A DNA stretch of 47,500 nucleotides, from the NCBI GenBank assembly GCA_905221605.1, contig CAJNDS010002349.1, positions 322,501 through 370,000 on the forward strand, given 5' to 3'. The notes beneath the pieces were generated by a model, which saw nothing but the letters and a program-made list of their open reading frames with translations, did no database searches and was not told the DNA's origin. Of this stretch, positions 10,870-20,100 are shown in pieces. The position numbers and the translations under genes are program-made. This DNA is from Symbiodinium natans. Its lineage: Eukaryota; Sar; Dinophyceae; Suessiales; Symbiodiniaceae. Numbering within the stretch: position 1 is the stretch's first letter; each line of letters starts with the position of its first letter.

Positions 10870-13800
10870 ATACGTAGCATGGCAGACAGTGGAAGCAACC
10901 ATTGTTCCAAGTTACGAATCGATGCTGGAAGTGGTGGTTATTTGCGAGGTGGTTGGCTTGTCTAGGAGCCGGTGAACGCAAAGCATGCCTTGACACTCTG
11001 TGGCATGTCGAACTCAACAACACGCCCATAAATACTCACACCTTGTCAACCGAGCCGCTGTTCATGCATTGCCAAAGCACCGTTCCCGTATAAGCAGTGC
11101 ACGAATCCAAGCTTGCCTTGGCAATAGTGCCAGCATCAAATAAAACTTGGCCGATCGCGTGCGGAGGACGCATGAAGCTTCTGACAGAGGTCCTGCGCCT
11201 TAATTAATTCGCTCCTCCAGATACGAAACCCCAAACCCACACAGGTATTTTCCGGGTCCCAGATCCCCGAAAGCTAGATAGGGGTGCTAATGCCTGATAT
11301 GGCTGCAAAGTGGCATCCTTCCTCCAACACACTGGCCCTTCAAACTCCTTGGCAGTACGATTGCACTGACTACGTACGCATGTCCGGGCTGCAACAAACA
11401 TTATGAAGCCCAGCCAGTCTGACATTGGCAATGCGACATTCTCGGCATGGGAACATGCAGCTCAATGAGCCTGGAACTCCTGGATGTCTACAAGCCAGAC
11501 GAGTGTGGAGGGTGGTGCATCGAGCGTGGGTTTGGGAAGGCTCTGAGCAACATCTATCCCTTTCCAGACTAAGTGTACCCCAACGATGTTCCCAAGCATG
11601 CGCAGTCTAGAACGTGCGGAAAGCGCGGAGGCTCCATCTGCCTTCCAGGCGTAGCAGAAGAAGCTGCGCAAAATCCGCCTGCATTTGACGCTGAACACTT
11701 CAATCTGCAACGCCGCAACATCTGCAATCGGCGCCTTTTGACTATCAGTGAGTCTACCCGTCATCGAGATTCCAACATATTCCAACTGCCACAGGCTGAT
11801 AGGCAGGACCGAACCCATTTGCGGCATGAGACGTAGGTACCGAACCTTGTGCCGCTACAGCTAGAGGGTACCTGTAAAGGGGAGGTTTAGGCAGTGACCT
11901 TTGCTCTTTCCGCGCCTAGGAGCGCCTGCCACGTCCAAATGTGAAGAATCTGGCTTCCGTGGCCGAGGTATGTCCTCACCGAATTCTGCCACATGACACT
12001 GTGCTTGAGTGCTCCAGAGTGTTTTCGAGTTGGGCACGAGGAAGTTTGTGAGAACGGGCCCTTGACATTAGTGCCATTAGAGTAGCCGCGAGAAGCTCAT
12101 GCGGCGAAGCGGCGCGCAACTGCATTTCTCTGCCGAAATCCGCACACACATGCACACACCCATCTACAAATTGACAACAGGCACTGACAGGCACACTGCT
12201 GATCCGAGACACTCTCCAGGCATAGTTGCCCCCAAGGCAAAGATGTCCACAAGACGGAAGGTTGATGACTTTCTCGGCTGCATGGCCTACCCGCACAGTT
12301 ACGTATGACACCTCTCAGGGGCTCTCTCGCTCCACTTGGAGGCCTCTCCATCACTGGACTACATGATGGAACAACTCCTTAGAGCGTCAGCGAACCGATA
12401 CAGACATCAGATACCCCACGTCAGACGCATGCCTTGGTAACTTCACTGTTGTACCCCTGGAACATGGCCATCCTCGGATCTCTGCAGTCACGAGAGCTGG
12501 AGGAGCACACAACTGTCGGCCAAAGTAGCTCGCTTACAATCCGTGCTCAGAACGTGATGCCCAAGATTTATCTAAGAGTCAACGTGGGACCCGGATCACT
12601 CCAAGAGTTCGTCGCGACGGCGCAGCCACGCTGTCCGGCACGACCGCCTTCGACATCCAATGCTCAGCAAATGCTCCGCAGTGAGCCGGACGTGCAACTG
12701 AGACTCCGAATTGGAAACTGTAAATAGAAAGACTTCAATGCTGCAAAACTGCATTCCCTGAATCTGAATAAAAAACTGTCAATGGCAAGCTGCCTGGCTC
12801 ACAAAACGGCGCCATTCGATCCAGCACAGCCTCCTTAGGTAAAGCTGCGGTTACATACGCTCACCCTCAAGCAAAAGCAATCACATGTACCGGTGTCAGG
12901 ACGCCAAGCCAAGCTTTCCTTGTCACACATCTCTCAGCGATTCTCAGTGTGCATCTTTCGCCCAGTCTCCATCTCTGTGACAAACATGGCTTTCACGGCC
13001 GCTTCCTCCATGTCAATGAGGTTGGAACGCGGGCAGCCGGTGAATTTAATACCGTTGCAGACAACATACCAGGCCACTACCTGGACGACCATGGCAACCT
13101 GCGAGGGACGGGCTTTCAATGGCGTTCAAGCACTACAATGTTTCAACAAACACGATTTCTACTCTCGGTGCTGTTGCTGCTCTGCCACTGCCGCTCCCTC
13201 CCACGACGTACCGCAACCACCACCTCTGCGACTACCACTACCGCCACTCTGTATTGCTATTCGACAAAAAGAGCCACCTCGGCAGTGGCCCACGATCGAT
13301 CTGCTTCAACAAGATCCATGGCTGTGCCAGTTCGGGCCTCAACGAGCATACATCAAGATACACCAACCAACGGTCATGCGGAGCATGCGGAGCATGCGGA
13401 GCAAACCCCCCTCCCCCCCGTCTCCGCGGTTTTCACACCGATATATTTGCCCCCCTCCACTCGTGTTTCAAACCGAAACTCACCAGCTTAGGGTCTCAGT
13501 CCCCACCAATACTCCCCCATACTTCTTTTCCAATTCTAGAATCTAGAACAGCACTGATCTCGAGCTGTGGAACGGCCTCACGCAAAAATCGTGATGCCGG
13601 GAATTGGAAGTTGCTTCGCATCGCTTCGCCAAATACGCATGTCTTCGGGTGTTGAGTACAGTGGGTAGGGTTTCACGGTAGCTGCTCTCAAGAACCCAGA
13701 GTGCGTGGCGCTTCGGGCCTTTGCAAGATTTTGTGTTATCATTTGCATCGCAGAACGGTGGGATGGGTTAACGCGACTCTTGGACGATCTTGGGATGGCA

Positions 13801-14500
13801 GAGGACCTCTCTTTGCCAAGTGGAAGTAGAACAGGCTGCTATGTCTTCACGTAGGACTTCATGCGGACGAGTTGCCCAGAAGAAGGACAGGAACATTGTG
13901 ACTCGGATCCTGCACGTGTGCAAAGGCGCTCTACAGCCTCCACGGCCAACATGCTGAAAAGCGCAACTTCACCAAAGCCTTCTACCATTTGGCGGTGGAG
14001 CATTCTGCAACGAGCTGCTGTAGATGCTCCTGCCAGGTTCGAAGCTGCTTCCCACCCGTGACACCCGTGAGTCCGTGAGTCTCTGCGCGGTGCGCTATGT
14101 TATGCTATGTTGCAGCACTGCTGCAGCACCTTCTTAAGACTTCTGCATTTGATCGGACCCAAAATTCTTGTACGCAACAGAATGAATTGGCTACGGTCAA
14201 GTCAGGAACTCTCCTGCATTCGGTCTCGTTGCTGCCGCCACCTGCTGTGCTCTGAATACAGGATGCCTCCGACGACCTCACCTGAGACCACGCAAGACGA
14301 AGCACTTTTGTCAGCATCCTGCATCCGGGCTGCTCTAAGCTGCACCGCAGATGCCTAGCTGTTGAACCATGTTGAACCCATTCTGTGGACGCATGTTGCT
14401 TTATTCTTGGAAGCCTTCTGCAGTTCAGGTTGCAGTTTCGTAGTAGATGAGGACGCCTCGGAACTGCAATGGAAGAAGAAAAGTGTGAAGATGGCAGGAA
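10870..14500. other. No gene firmly recognised; possible isolated exons
   Basis: Several minus-strand frames look mildly protein-like but carry no motif I know: 11480-11827 (starts MPQMGSVLPISLWQLEY), 11990-12290 (contains CGHLCLGGNYAW) and 12934-13119 (contains AWYVVCNGIKFTGC). They may be exons of a minus-strand gene, but no splice structure could be shown. A 9-base GCATGCGGA unit is repeated three times near 13375-13402. Confidence 0.3.
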
Positions 14501-15238
14501 GGGCTTCTTTAAACTTATAGGACTTAGGCCAAAGCCGTCTTCCACCACAGCATCAAGGAGGTGAGCGCCCCCATATCGGCCGCGCCGCTGCACGTCTGCC
14601 TGACAAAGGTGCGGAGATTCTGCAAATTCATTGAATAATAGATTGTATATGCTACACCAGCCAGGCTTTCTCGTTGGCGCGTCCACATGGGCACTAGTGT
14701 GCAGCTGCAGAAGTGCGCAGATCGTGCGAAAGGTGCAAAACCCGTGGGACGCAAGCACAAAATGCGAATTTGCAGCACAATGCGAAACTGACAAAGGTGC
14801 GGTCTCCCCGGCCTCTGCCGGAGCAAGCAGCATGAGCAGGGTGTTGAAAATCAGCAACGCGTTGGAAGAGCCCGTCACGACTACCCAGGTTCCTGTGAAT
14901 GGACTGCGAGGCAAACCCGAAGACAGCTGACAGCAAAAGCGCCCACAGGTCCTGACAGACATTGGGCCATGTCGGGGCTCTCCCACCTGAGCAAGGCGTG
15001 AGATCCCAAATCCTGTGTTGCCAATTGAAATGCCTTGAACTTCCAAATCTTCCAACGTTCCAACGTTCCTGCAGGGCAAAGTCGCACGCGGAATCGGCAG
15101 CCCGCATCGAGCTCCAGATTGCCGTCGGCGGCCAGCACACCCGACATGGGCGGCTCCGCAACTTTCATGTCCTGTGGGGCAGCTCCGGCACGGCAACCGG
15201 CAGCAGATGTAGGGCGGCACTACCAAGGGTATCTGCAC
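14105..15238 (-). CDS. Uncertain minus-strand exon region downstream of a repeated-gene copy
   Basis: A 377-codon frame stays open here, with alternative frames that also look protein-like. One such frame gives SLAGVAYTIYYSMNLQNLRT followed by FVRQTCSGAADMGALTSLM at 14524-14670; another gives FTGTWVVVTGSSNALLIFNT in a hydrophobic stretch at 14820-14900. The region lies directly 3' of the SSYALIG exon at 15661-15727. That is the place where, in the other copies, further exons follow, so it probably holds exons of that gene. No single frame can be trusted end to end. Confidence 0.2.
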   Translation of the reverse strand: MQIPLVVPPYICCRLPCRSCPTGHESCGAAHVGCAGRRRQSGARCGLPIPRATLPCRNVGTLEDLEVQGISIGNTGFGISRLAQVGEPRHGPMSVRTCGRFCCQLSSGLPRSPFTGTWVVVTGSSNALLIFNTLLMLLAPAEAGETAPLSVSHCAANSHFVLASHGFCTFRTICALLQLHTSAHVDAPTRKPGWCSIYNLLFNEFAESPHLCQADVQRRGRYGGAHLLDAVVEDGFGLSPISLKKPFLPSSHFSSSIAVPRRPHLLRNCNLNCRRLPRIKQHASTEWVQHGSTARHLRCSLEQPGCRMLTKVLRLAWSQVRSSEASCIQSTAGGGSNETECRRVPDLTVANSFCCVQEFWVRSNAEVLRRCCSSAAT

Positions 15239-15660
15239 TGGAGTATGGATCGGCTTGCAAGCTGCAACTTCAACCGTTTAAGTGCTCTCGTCCCTATAAT
15301 AACCAAGAATGTGTGACGGCAAGTCTCGCAAAATGGCAATGGCGGAGGCGGCGTGGTCTCCTTAATGAGCACTACAGCCGCTACAGCCTGCCCTCTGCCC
15401 TTTTTGCAGGGTGAGATTCACAAAACTTCCAAAACAAAAACCCTGCAAAACGCTTCTTTGCAGATATTCCCAGGTGCAGGCGGGCTCACTTCAGCGACAG
15501 CTACAGCATATCCATCTCCTTGTGCTCGCACCACCTTGTTTCATCAACAAATTGCATGTGCAATATGCTTCCCCGGCTCGACTCACACTAGACTCACGTT
15601 CAGCTTGCGTTCGCCTTCAGTGATGTGACTTACACAATGTGGCAAAGAGGTTTTCTCTGC

Positions 15661-15727
15661 AGTTCCAAGGCCTCCGACAGGGCTTCCCCGCCCTTGATGC
15701 CAATGAGCGCATAAGAACTCCTTCGAA
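15661..15727 (-). CDS. Repeated unknown gene, copy C: SSYALIG exon
   Basis: The minus-strand frame reads SSYALIGIKGGEALSEA. The same peptide occurs at 40991-41050 (SSYALIGIKGGNALSEA) and 44081-44150 (SSYALIGQKSGSALSEA). The exon follows the GAADEASA exon at about 16150 in gene order, as in the other copies. Function is not recognised. Confidence 0.5.
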
Positions 15728-16109
15728 GGCATGCGGCATGGGTCTCGCCGGGCTCGCATGGCAGAAACTTTCTCACCACTGCTCCGTTCTAAGTTTAGGG
15801 TGCTGCAGGGTGCTTGTGAAGTGGGCAGGCTCTATTTGGCGGTTGCACCTGCAACGCTATATCCTTGACCACCCTCAATTTGTAGCACAGATCCGTCTCG
15901 ATGCAATACAGCGACCGCCAAGAAATCGGCCGGGGAAATGTGGCCCCGCTTTCTCGGAGAAGGTTGGCCGCCTTCCGTGCCACGCTGTGATGCTGGTATC
16001 CCTAATCTTCTCCTTCTTGTTGCGAGCACGAGTTTTCTTGGAACACACTATGACCTGCGCCCCCCCCCCCCCCCATAGCTCTGCAAAGCGACGTGCAAAC
16101 CATGCCTCG

Positions 16110-16170
16110 AAGCTGATGCTCGCAGAGGCTTCATCCGCGGCTCCGACCAGTATCCTGGGACACCAGTAAA
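16110..16170 (-). CDS. Repeated unknown gene, copy C: ILVGAADEASA exon
   Basis: The minus frame reads ILVGAADEASASISFEAW. Paralogous exons are at about 42275-42330 (ILVGAVDEASASF) and 44355-44410 (LLMGAVDEASAML). Exon order relative to its neighbours is the same in all three copies. Part of the nearby plus-strand sequence is a C homopolymer at 16061-16074. Confidence 0.5.
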
Positions 16171-16299
16171 GCAGCGATAGCAGCAACAGCGGGACGTGGA
16201 TATGAGGTAGAGGATGGTACAGGTATTGCTCTACCCCAACCATGGCCGGCTGGGCACTTGGGGGGCACCCTGAACGGCCAGACAACGCCAAATCTGCTT

Positions 16300-16520
16300 G
16301 CGACTTCGGCACATGCTGCCTTCGTCGACCGAGCTCAGGTATGCGACCAAAGAAGAGGAATCCTTTCAAATTTCATATGCACGGAGCTGAGCTTTGGAGA
16401 GAAAAAACAAAAAAAATTGCAAAAACTGAAATTTCGCCATGCTGTAAACAAGCGTCGATGTGGGTGTCGAAGGTCTCGGTGTGCTTGACCTCATCCGAGC
16501 CAAGGAAGCTACGCAACCCG
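16300..16520 (-). CDS. Repeated unknown gene, copy C: two exons with a GC-AG intron
   Basis: The upstream exon (about 16438-16520) reads SFLGSDEVKHTETFDTHIDA then CLQHG. The downstream exon (about 16300-16362) reads DSSSLVAYLSSVDEGSM. Between them, 16363-16437 can be removed as a 75-base intron beginning GCGA and ending AAAG. The equivalent intron in copy B (42531-42582) has the same borders but is 52 bases long and differs in sequence. The exon sequences are much better conserved than the intron, which supports real coding use. Product not recognised. Confidence 0.5.
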
Positions 16521-16599
16521 CCCGACGAGCTCTTGCCATGCGAACCAGGGTCTGGTCCTCTCAACTAGGATTGGGTCTACAAAGGTGTTAATCCCTCTT

Positions 16600-16955
16600 G
16601 TGGAGTAGCGGAGGGGCAACGCCGAATTCAGCAAACAAAGTCGAAAACATGGAGGCCGCAGTCCAAAAACGAGGACGTGGAGTCGGAAACATGAGAGCCA
16701 CTGTCGGAAAACAGCAAAGCAAAAATAAAAAAAACATGACGGCCGTAGTCGAAAACAAAAAGCCGCTAGCAGGAAGCAAGAAAGACTATACGCCGCCCGC
16801 CTCCGCTGCCCCAGTTATTAGAAGATTCAGGATTAGATCAAGCCACAGTCGCAAAACGCAAAAGCCACCATCGGAAGCAAGCAATCCGAAAGGAAAACGT
16901 ACGGTCGTTGTAATGCATTGACGCGATGATCCCTTTGAGTCTTCAGAGGCTCCCA
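16600..16955. repeat. Degenerate lead-in to the 116-bp tandem array
   Basis: Phrases such as AAACA, GCCGCAGTC and AAAAGCC recur irregularly, resembling worn copies of the unit in the following array. No gene seen. Confidence 0.35.
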
Positions 16956-17428
16956 AATTAGAAAAGTCAGCATTAGAAAAGCCACGGGTCAGCAAACACG
17001 AAGCCGCAGTGAGCAAGCGAACCGCCACAACAAAACACGCCAGGTCAAGTAAGCGCTCCGTAAGCCGCAATTAGAAAAGTCACCATTAAAAAAAGCCACG
17101 GGTCAGCAAACACGAAGCCGCAGTTTGCAAGCGAACCGCCACAACAGAAAACACGCCAGATCAAGTAAGCGCTCCGTAAGCCGCAATTAGAAAAGTCACC
17201 ATTAGAAAAAGCCACGGGTCAGCAAACACGAAGCCGCAGTCAGCAAGCGAACCCCCACAACAGAAAACACGCCAGATCAAGTAAGCGCTCCGTAAGCCGC
17301 AATTAGAAAAGTCACCATTAGAAAAAGCCACGGGTCAGCAAACACGAAGCCGCAGTCAGCAAGCGAACCGCCACAACAGAAAACACGCCAGATCAAGTAA
17401 GCGCTCCGTAAGCCGCAATTAGAAAAGG
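16956..17428. repeat. Tandem array of a ~116-bp unit
   Basis: Four full units begin at 16956, 17069, 17185 and 17301, with a truncated fifth at 17417. Spacings are 113, 116, 116 and 116 bases. Each begins AATTAGAAAAGTCA and contains GGGTCAGCAAACACGAAGCC and AGTAAGCGCTCCGTAAGCC. The first unit is the most diverged. A single related unit lies at 29523-29600. Confidence 0.9.
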
Positions 17429-17756
17429 ATGGCCTATTTCTTGGGGTTTTTTGTTGGGGGGGGGCGGGGGGTCTTTTTTTGTTTGGTCGATTTTCTTGTT
17501 TTTCCTCAGAAAACCACCATTCCCTCTATATAAAGGATTTGATGCATTTTCGTGGTTGTTCGTACGAAAAACCGCCATTCCCTCTGTATTTTCATAGGAA
17601 GGCGATATTTCTTGTAGGTTTTAGAAGGAAAGAAGGAAAGAAAGGAAGGAAGGAAGGAAGAAAGAAAGAAAGGAAGAAAACAAGGAAGGAAGGAAGGAGG
17701 GAAGAAAGGAAGGGAGGAAGAAAGGAAGGAAGCAAGGAAGGAAGAAAGGAAGATTG
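17429..17756. repeat. Low-complexity stretch with GGAA microsatellite
   Basis: A G-run near 17456-17471 and two similar phrases ending CATTCCCTCT (near 17523 and 17583) precede a GGAA/GAAA purine microsatellite at about 17626-17755. The open frames crossing it are by-products of the purine bias. Confidence 0.75.
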
Positions 17757-18266
17757 CTTCAAAGCCCAAGAAACTGAAAAACACCGTGTGAGCATTGTGT
17801 TTGCAAAAGGGGGGGCTGCGACCCCCCCAACCCCTCGCGTTTTTTTTAAGCCGTGCAGAGCGTGCTTCAAAGCCAAGAAACTTGTCGACACCCATCATGT
17901 GGGCAGGGTGTTTGCAAGTGGGGGGGGCTGCGACCCCCCAAATACCAAGCGTGCTTCAAAGCGCAAGAAACTAGTTGAAAAAAAACATCGTGTGAGCATT
18001 GTGTTTGCAAATGGGGGGGCTGCGCCCCCCCCAACCCCCCCGCGTTTTTTTTTTAGCCGTGCAGAGCATGCTTCAAAGCCCAAGAAACTTGTTGACACCC
18101 ATCATGTGAGCAGGGTGTTTGCAAGTGGGGGGGGGGGGGCTGCGCCCCCCCAACCCCCCCCCCACTTCTTCCCCCCCACCCCCGCTTTTTTTAAGCCGTG
18201 CAGAGCGTGCTTCAAAGCCCAAGAAACTTGTTGACACCCAGCATGTGAGCAGGGTGTTTGCAAATG
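17757..18266 (+). repeat. Tandem array of G-rich hairpin units (about five copies)
   Basis: Each unit of about 95-120 bases has CTTCAAAGCCCAAGAAACT, then a phrase like GACACCCATCATGTGAGCAG, then GTGTTTGCAA, a G-run, CTGCG, a C-run with AACCCC, a T-run, and AAGCCGTGCAGAGCGTG. The G-run and C-run can pair into a hairpin. Units alternate between a GTGTGAGCATTGTG form and an ATGTGAGCAGGGTG form. One dimer of these two forms recurs at 29003-29162. Confidence 0.85.
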
Positions 18267-18547
18267 GGGGGCAGGCCGGCCGGACCGTTCAAGCCGCACG
18301 CATGTCCGCGTCCAAGGCGCACACAGCAAATCACGGTCTTTCCCGCGTCCAGGCCGCACACACGTCTTGTTTTCATTGGTTTTTACCATGCGTTTTGAAG
18401 CTTTCGGGTTCCGGAAACTTCGAAATGGGTGGCTGCCCAGGGCTTTCAGAGCGCGCGCAGCTTGGAAGTGCTGCGGGCAGCTTGGAAGTGCCGGGAAGTG
18501 CCGCGTGCAGCTTGGAAGTGGGGGTTTAGGGTTAATTTCAAGGATCT

Positions 18548-18584
18548 TGGCACCCAAACGAGCCCCACGCTCGCTTGGGTGCCA
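18548..18584. repeat. Hairpin beside the telomere-like tract
   Basis: TGGCACCCAAACGAGC at 18548-18563 pairs with GCTCGCTTGGGTGCCA at 18569-18584 (15 of 16) around a 5-base loop. It resembles an intrinsic stem-loop, directly before the TTTAGGG tract. Confidence 0.6.
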
Positions 18585-18588
18585 CGAG

Positions 18589-18774
18589 TCGGGTTTAGGG
18601 CTTAGGGTTTAGGGTTTCGGGTTTAGGGGTTTAGGGGTTTAGGGTTTAGGGGGTTTTAGGGTTTAGGGTTGAGGGCTTAGGGGGTTTTAGGGTTTAGGGT
18701 TTAGGGGTTAGGGTTTAGGTTTAGGGGGTTTTAGGGTTTAGGGTTTAGGGGTTTAGGGGTTTAGGGGTTTAGGG
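18589..18774 (+). repeat. Interstitial telomere-like (TTTAGGG)n tract, left part
   Basis: About 25 units of TTTAGGG with GGGG and TTTT length variants, ending at the retrotransposon LTR border. The matching right part is at 27410-27640 in the same orientation, so one original tract was split by the insertion. Confidence 0.93.
18770..18774. repeat. Target-site duplication TAGGG (left) of element 2
   Basis: TAGGG directly abuts the LTR start at 18775 and is repeated directly after the other LTR at 27410-27414. Because the target is itself a TTTAGGG repeat, a match could partly be luck, but the position is exactly as expected for a 5-bp staggered cut. Confidence 0.75.
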
Positions 18775-18954
18775 TACGGGGGGCAACCGAAGGAGGACAG
18801 GGAACAAAACAGTCAACCCCAACAGAAGCCCTTGATCCCCTGGACCAACCAACACCAACCAAACCAACAAGACCCCAAACCAAGGGCACACTTTTTACGG
18901 AACCTTCGACCGCTTTGGTCAACTCCTTTCTACAATACCAACTGCAGCTCCGCA
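18775..18954 (-). repeat. 3' LTR of element 2 (180 bp, with 53-bp deletion)
   Basis: Identical to 27177-27409 except that 53 bases present there (after GACCGCTTTGGTC on the plus strand) are absent here. In element orientation the LTR starts TGCGGAGC and ends CCCCGTA. Base identity outside the gap implies a recent insertion. Confidence 0.93.
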
Positions 18955-18972
18955 CTCCCCCTGTCCTAGGAT
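18955..18972 (-). promoter_or_regulatory. Polypurine tract of element 2
   Basis: On the minus strand the bases directly upstream of the 3' LTR read GGACAGGGGGAG followed by TGCGG. A purine-rich run touching the 3' LTR is where plus-strand DNA synthesis is primed. Confidence 0.65.
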
Positions 18973-19208
18973 TTCCTAGGACACATTGGAGGTGCAGATC
19001 TTTGGCCAAAAACCGCCATTTAGGCAGTAGCCAGCTGCTTGAAATGCACATTATGGTTTTACGTCATCCAGGACGAACCTTCAGCTCATTGGCCGAATCC
19101 TTTACCGTTGAGGATTTCTTCACCTCGCACTTGAAAAATTCACGTTCCAGCGGCCCGTTCCTTTTCCAGTTTCATCAATCTGATACCCTCTTCGGTTCAG
19201 CAAATCTC
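18973..19208 (-). pseudogene. pol: Frame-shifted remnant after the RT; RNase H missing
   Basis: Shortly before the stop at 19209 the correct frame is lost. A different frame then reads GSFFLNQEDFVRDLLNRRGY, the conserved segment that normally follows the RT, until it too stops within about 80 bases. The remaining 100-150 bases up to the polypurine tract encode nothing recognisable. No RNase H motifs are present, so an internal deletion of the RNase H and C-terminal region is inferred. Confidence 0.7.
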
Positions 19209-20100
19209 TCACAAAGTCCTCCTGGTTGAGAAAGAAGCTGCCATTTCGATACCAGATTTACCCAAAAACTTCAGGAATCCATCACCACAGCCTGGACCAC
19301 AGAACTCGGGTTCAGAAGTTTTCCACTCCTTCCTGATCTGTTCCAAGGCTTCCCGGAGCACTGTCATAGTCCCAGCCATCAAAAAATCATCCACGTAAAG
19401 ACCCATTGTCCCTACCAACTTGCTTGCACCTTCCGGCTTCTCTTGTGCCATAAAAAGGAACAGACTTGGGTCTGCATTGGACCTCTGAAAGCTCATTGCT
19501 TGTCCATCCTTTGACACCCAAGACATACCTTGAAGACGTTGGTCTCGCCACTCCACCCATGCTGCAGGACTTTCGGCCAAACCGTACAAGGCCTTTCTCA
19601 CAATCCACCGCTCCTCCTTTGTGCAAAGACCCAATTTCACCGCCGCCCTTGGGGGCTGCACCACCACCAGACGCCCTTCTCTTTGCGCCCTATTCATCGG
19701 CGCCGTCAGAAAAGCTTTGGAAATGTCTAAGCCAGCGATGATCCACACCATATATGCTGCGTGCCTCACTTGACACCTGAATGTAGTTGAATCTAAACCT
19801 GGAGCGTACAGCGAGTGACGACTGAGGGACCTCGGCCCTTCATATTCTGTAGCTGCCGTTGACGAAATGAAGTTTCCACATGCACAGATACGGGCACGTC
19901 GCCTCCCTGTCCCTTGCTTCCGGGTAAACACCACCAGACTGGGAACGTACTCAATCACCGGTGCATTAGGCTCTTCCGCCAATTTGTCCAGCTTTTCTTG
20001 AGTTGTTGGTTCCACCACCTCCAACTCTTTCACCAAAGACGTCACCTCGTCCGACAATGATTCCCTCCACTTTTCCAGCTTGCATGGCTTCTTGTGTAGG
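19209..20100 (-). CDS. pol: Element 2 reverse transcriptase region
   Basis: This is the Copia-type RT that copies the element RNA into DNA. It runs from the frame change near 20071 to a stop at 19209. Visible motifs are SLVVFTRKQG (fingers), the catalytic LDISKAF (Asp about residue 200 counted from the open frame start at 20324), KALYGLAESPAAW, and the YVDD box (Asp-Asp about residues 312-313) followed by FLMAG. All three catalytic aspartates are present. The frame is open further upstream to 20324, but that part is out of frame with the polyprotein. The domain is cut short right after the thumb-proximal FLG motif. Confidence 0.88.

Noticed and set aside
12893-13655. Three long overlapping plus-strand frames (217, 180 and 178 codons)
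   Set aside because: They overlap in different phases, are rich in Pro, Ser and Thr from base composition, and show no motif; none can be preferred.
17479-18234. 251-codon plus-strand frame
   Set aside because: Crosses the GGAA microsatellite and the G-rich hairpin array; the peptide simply repeats with the units.
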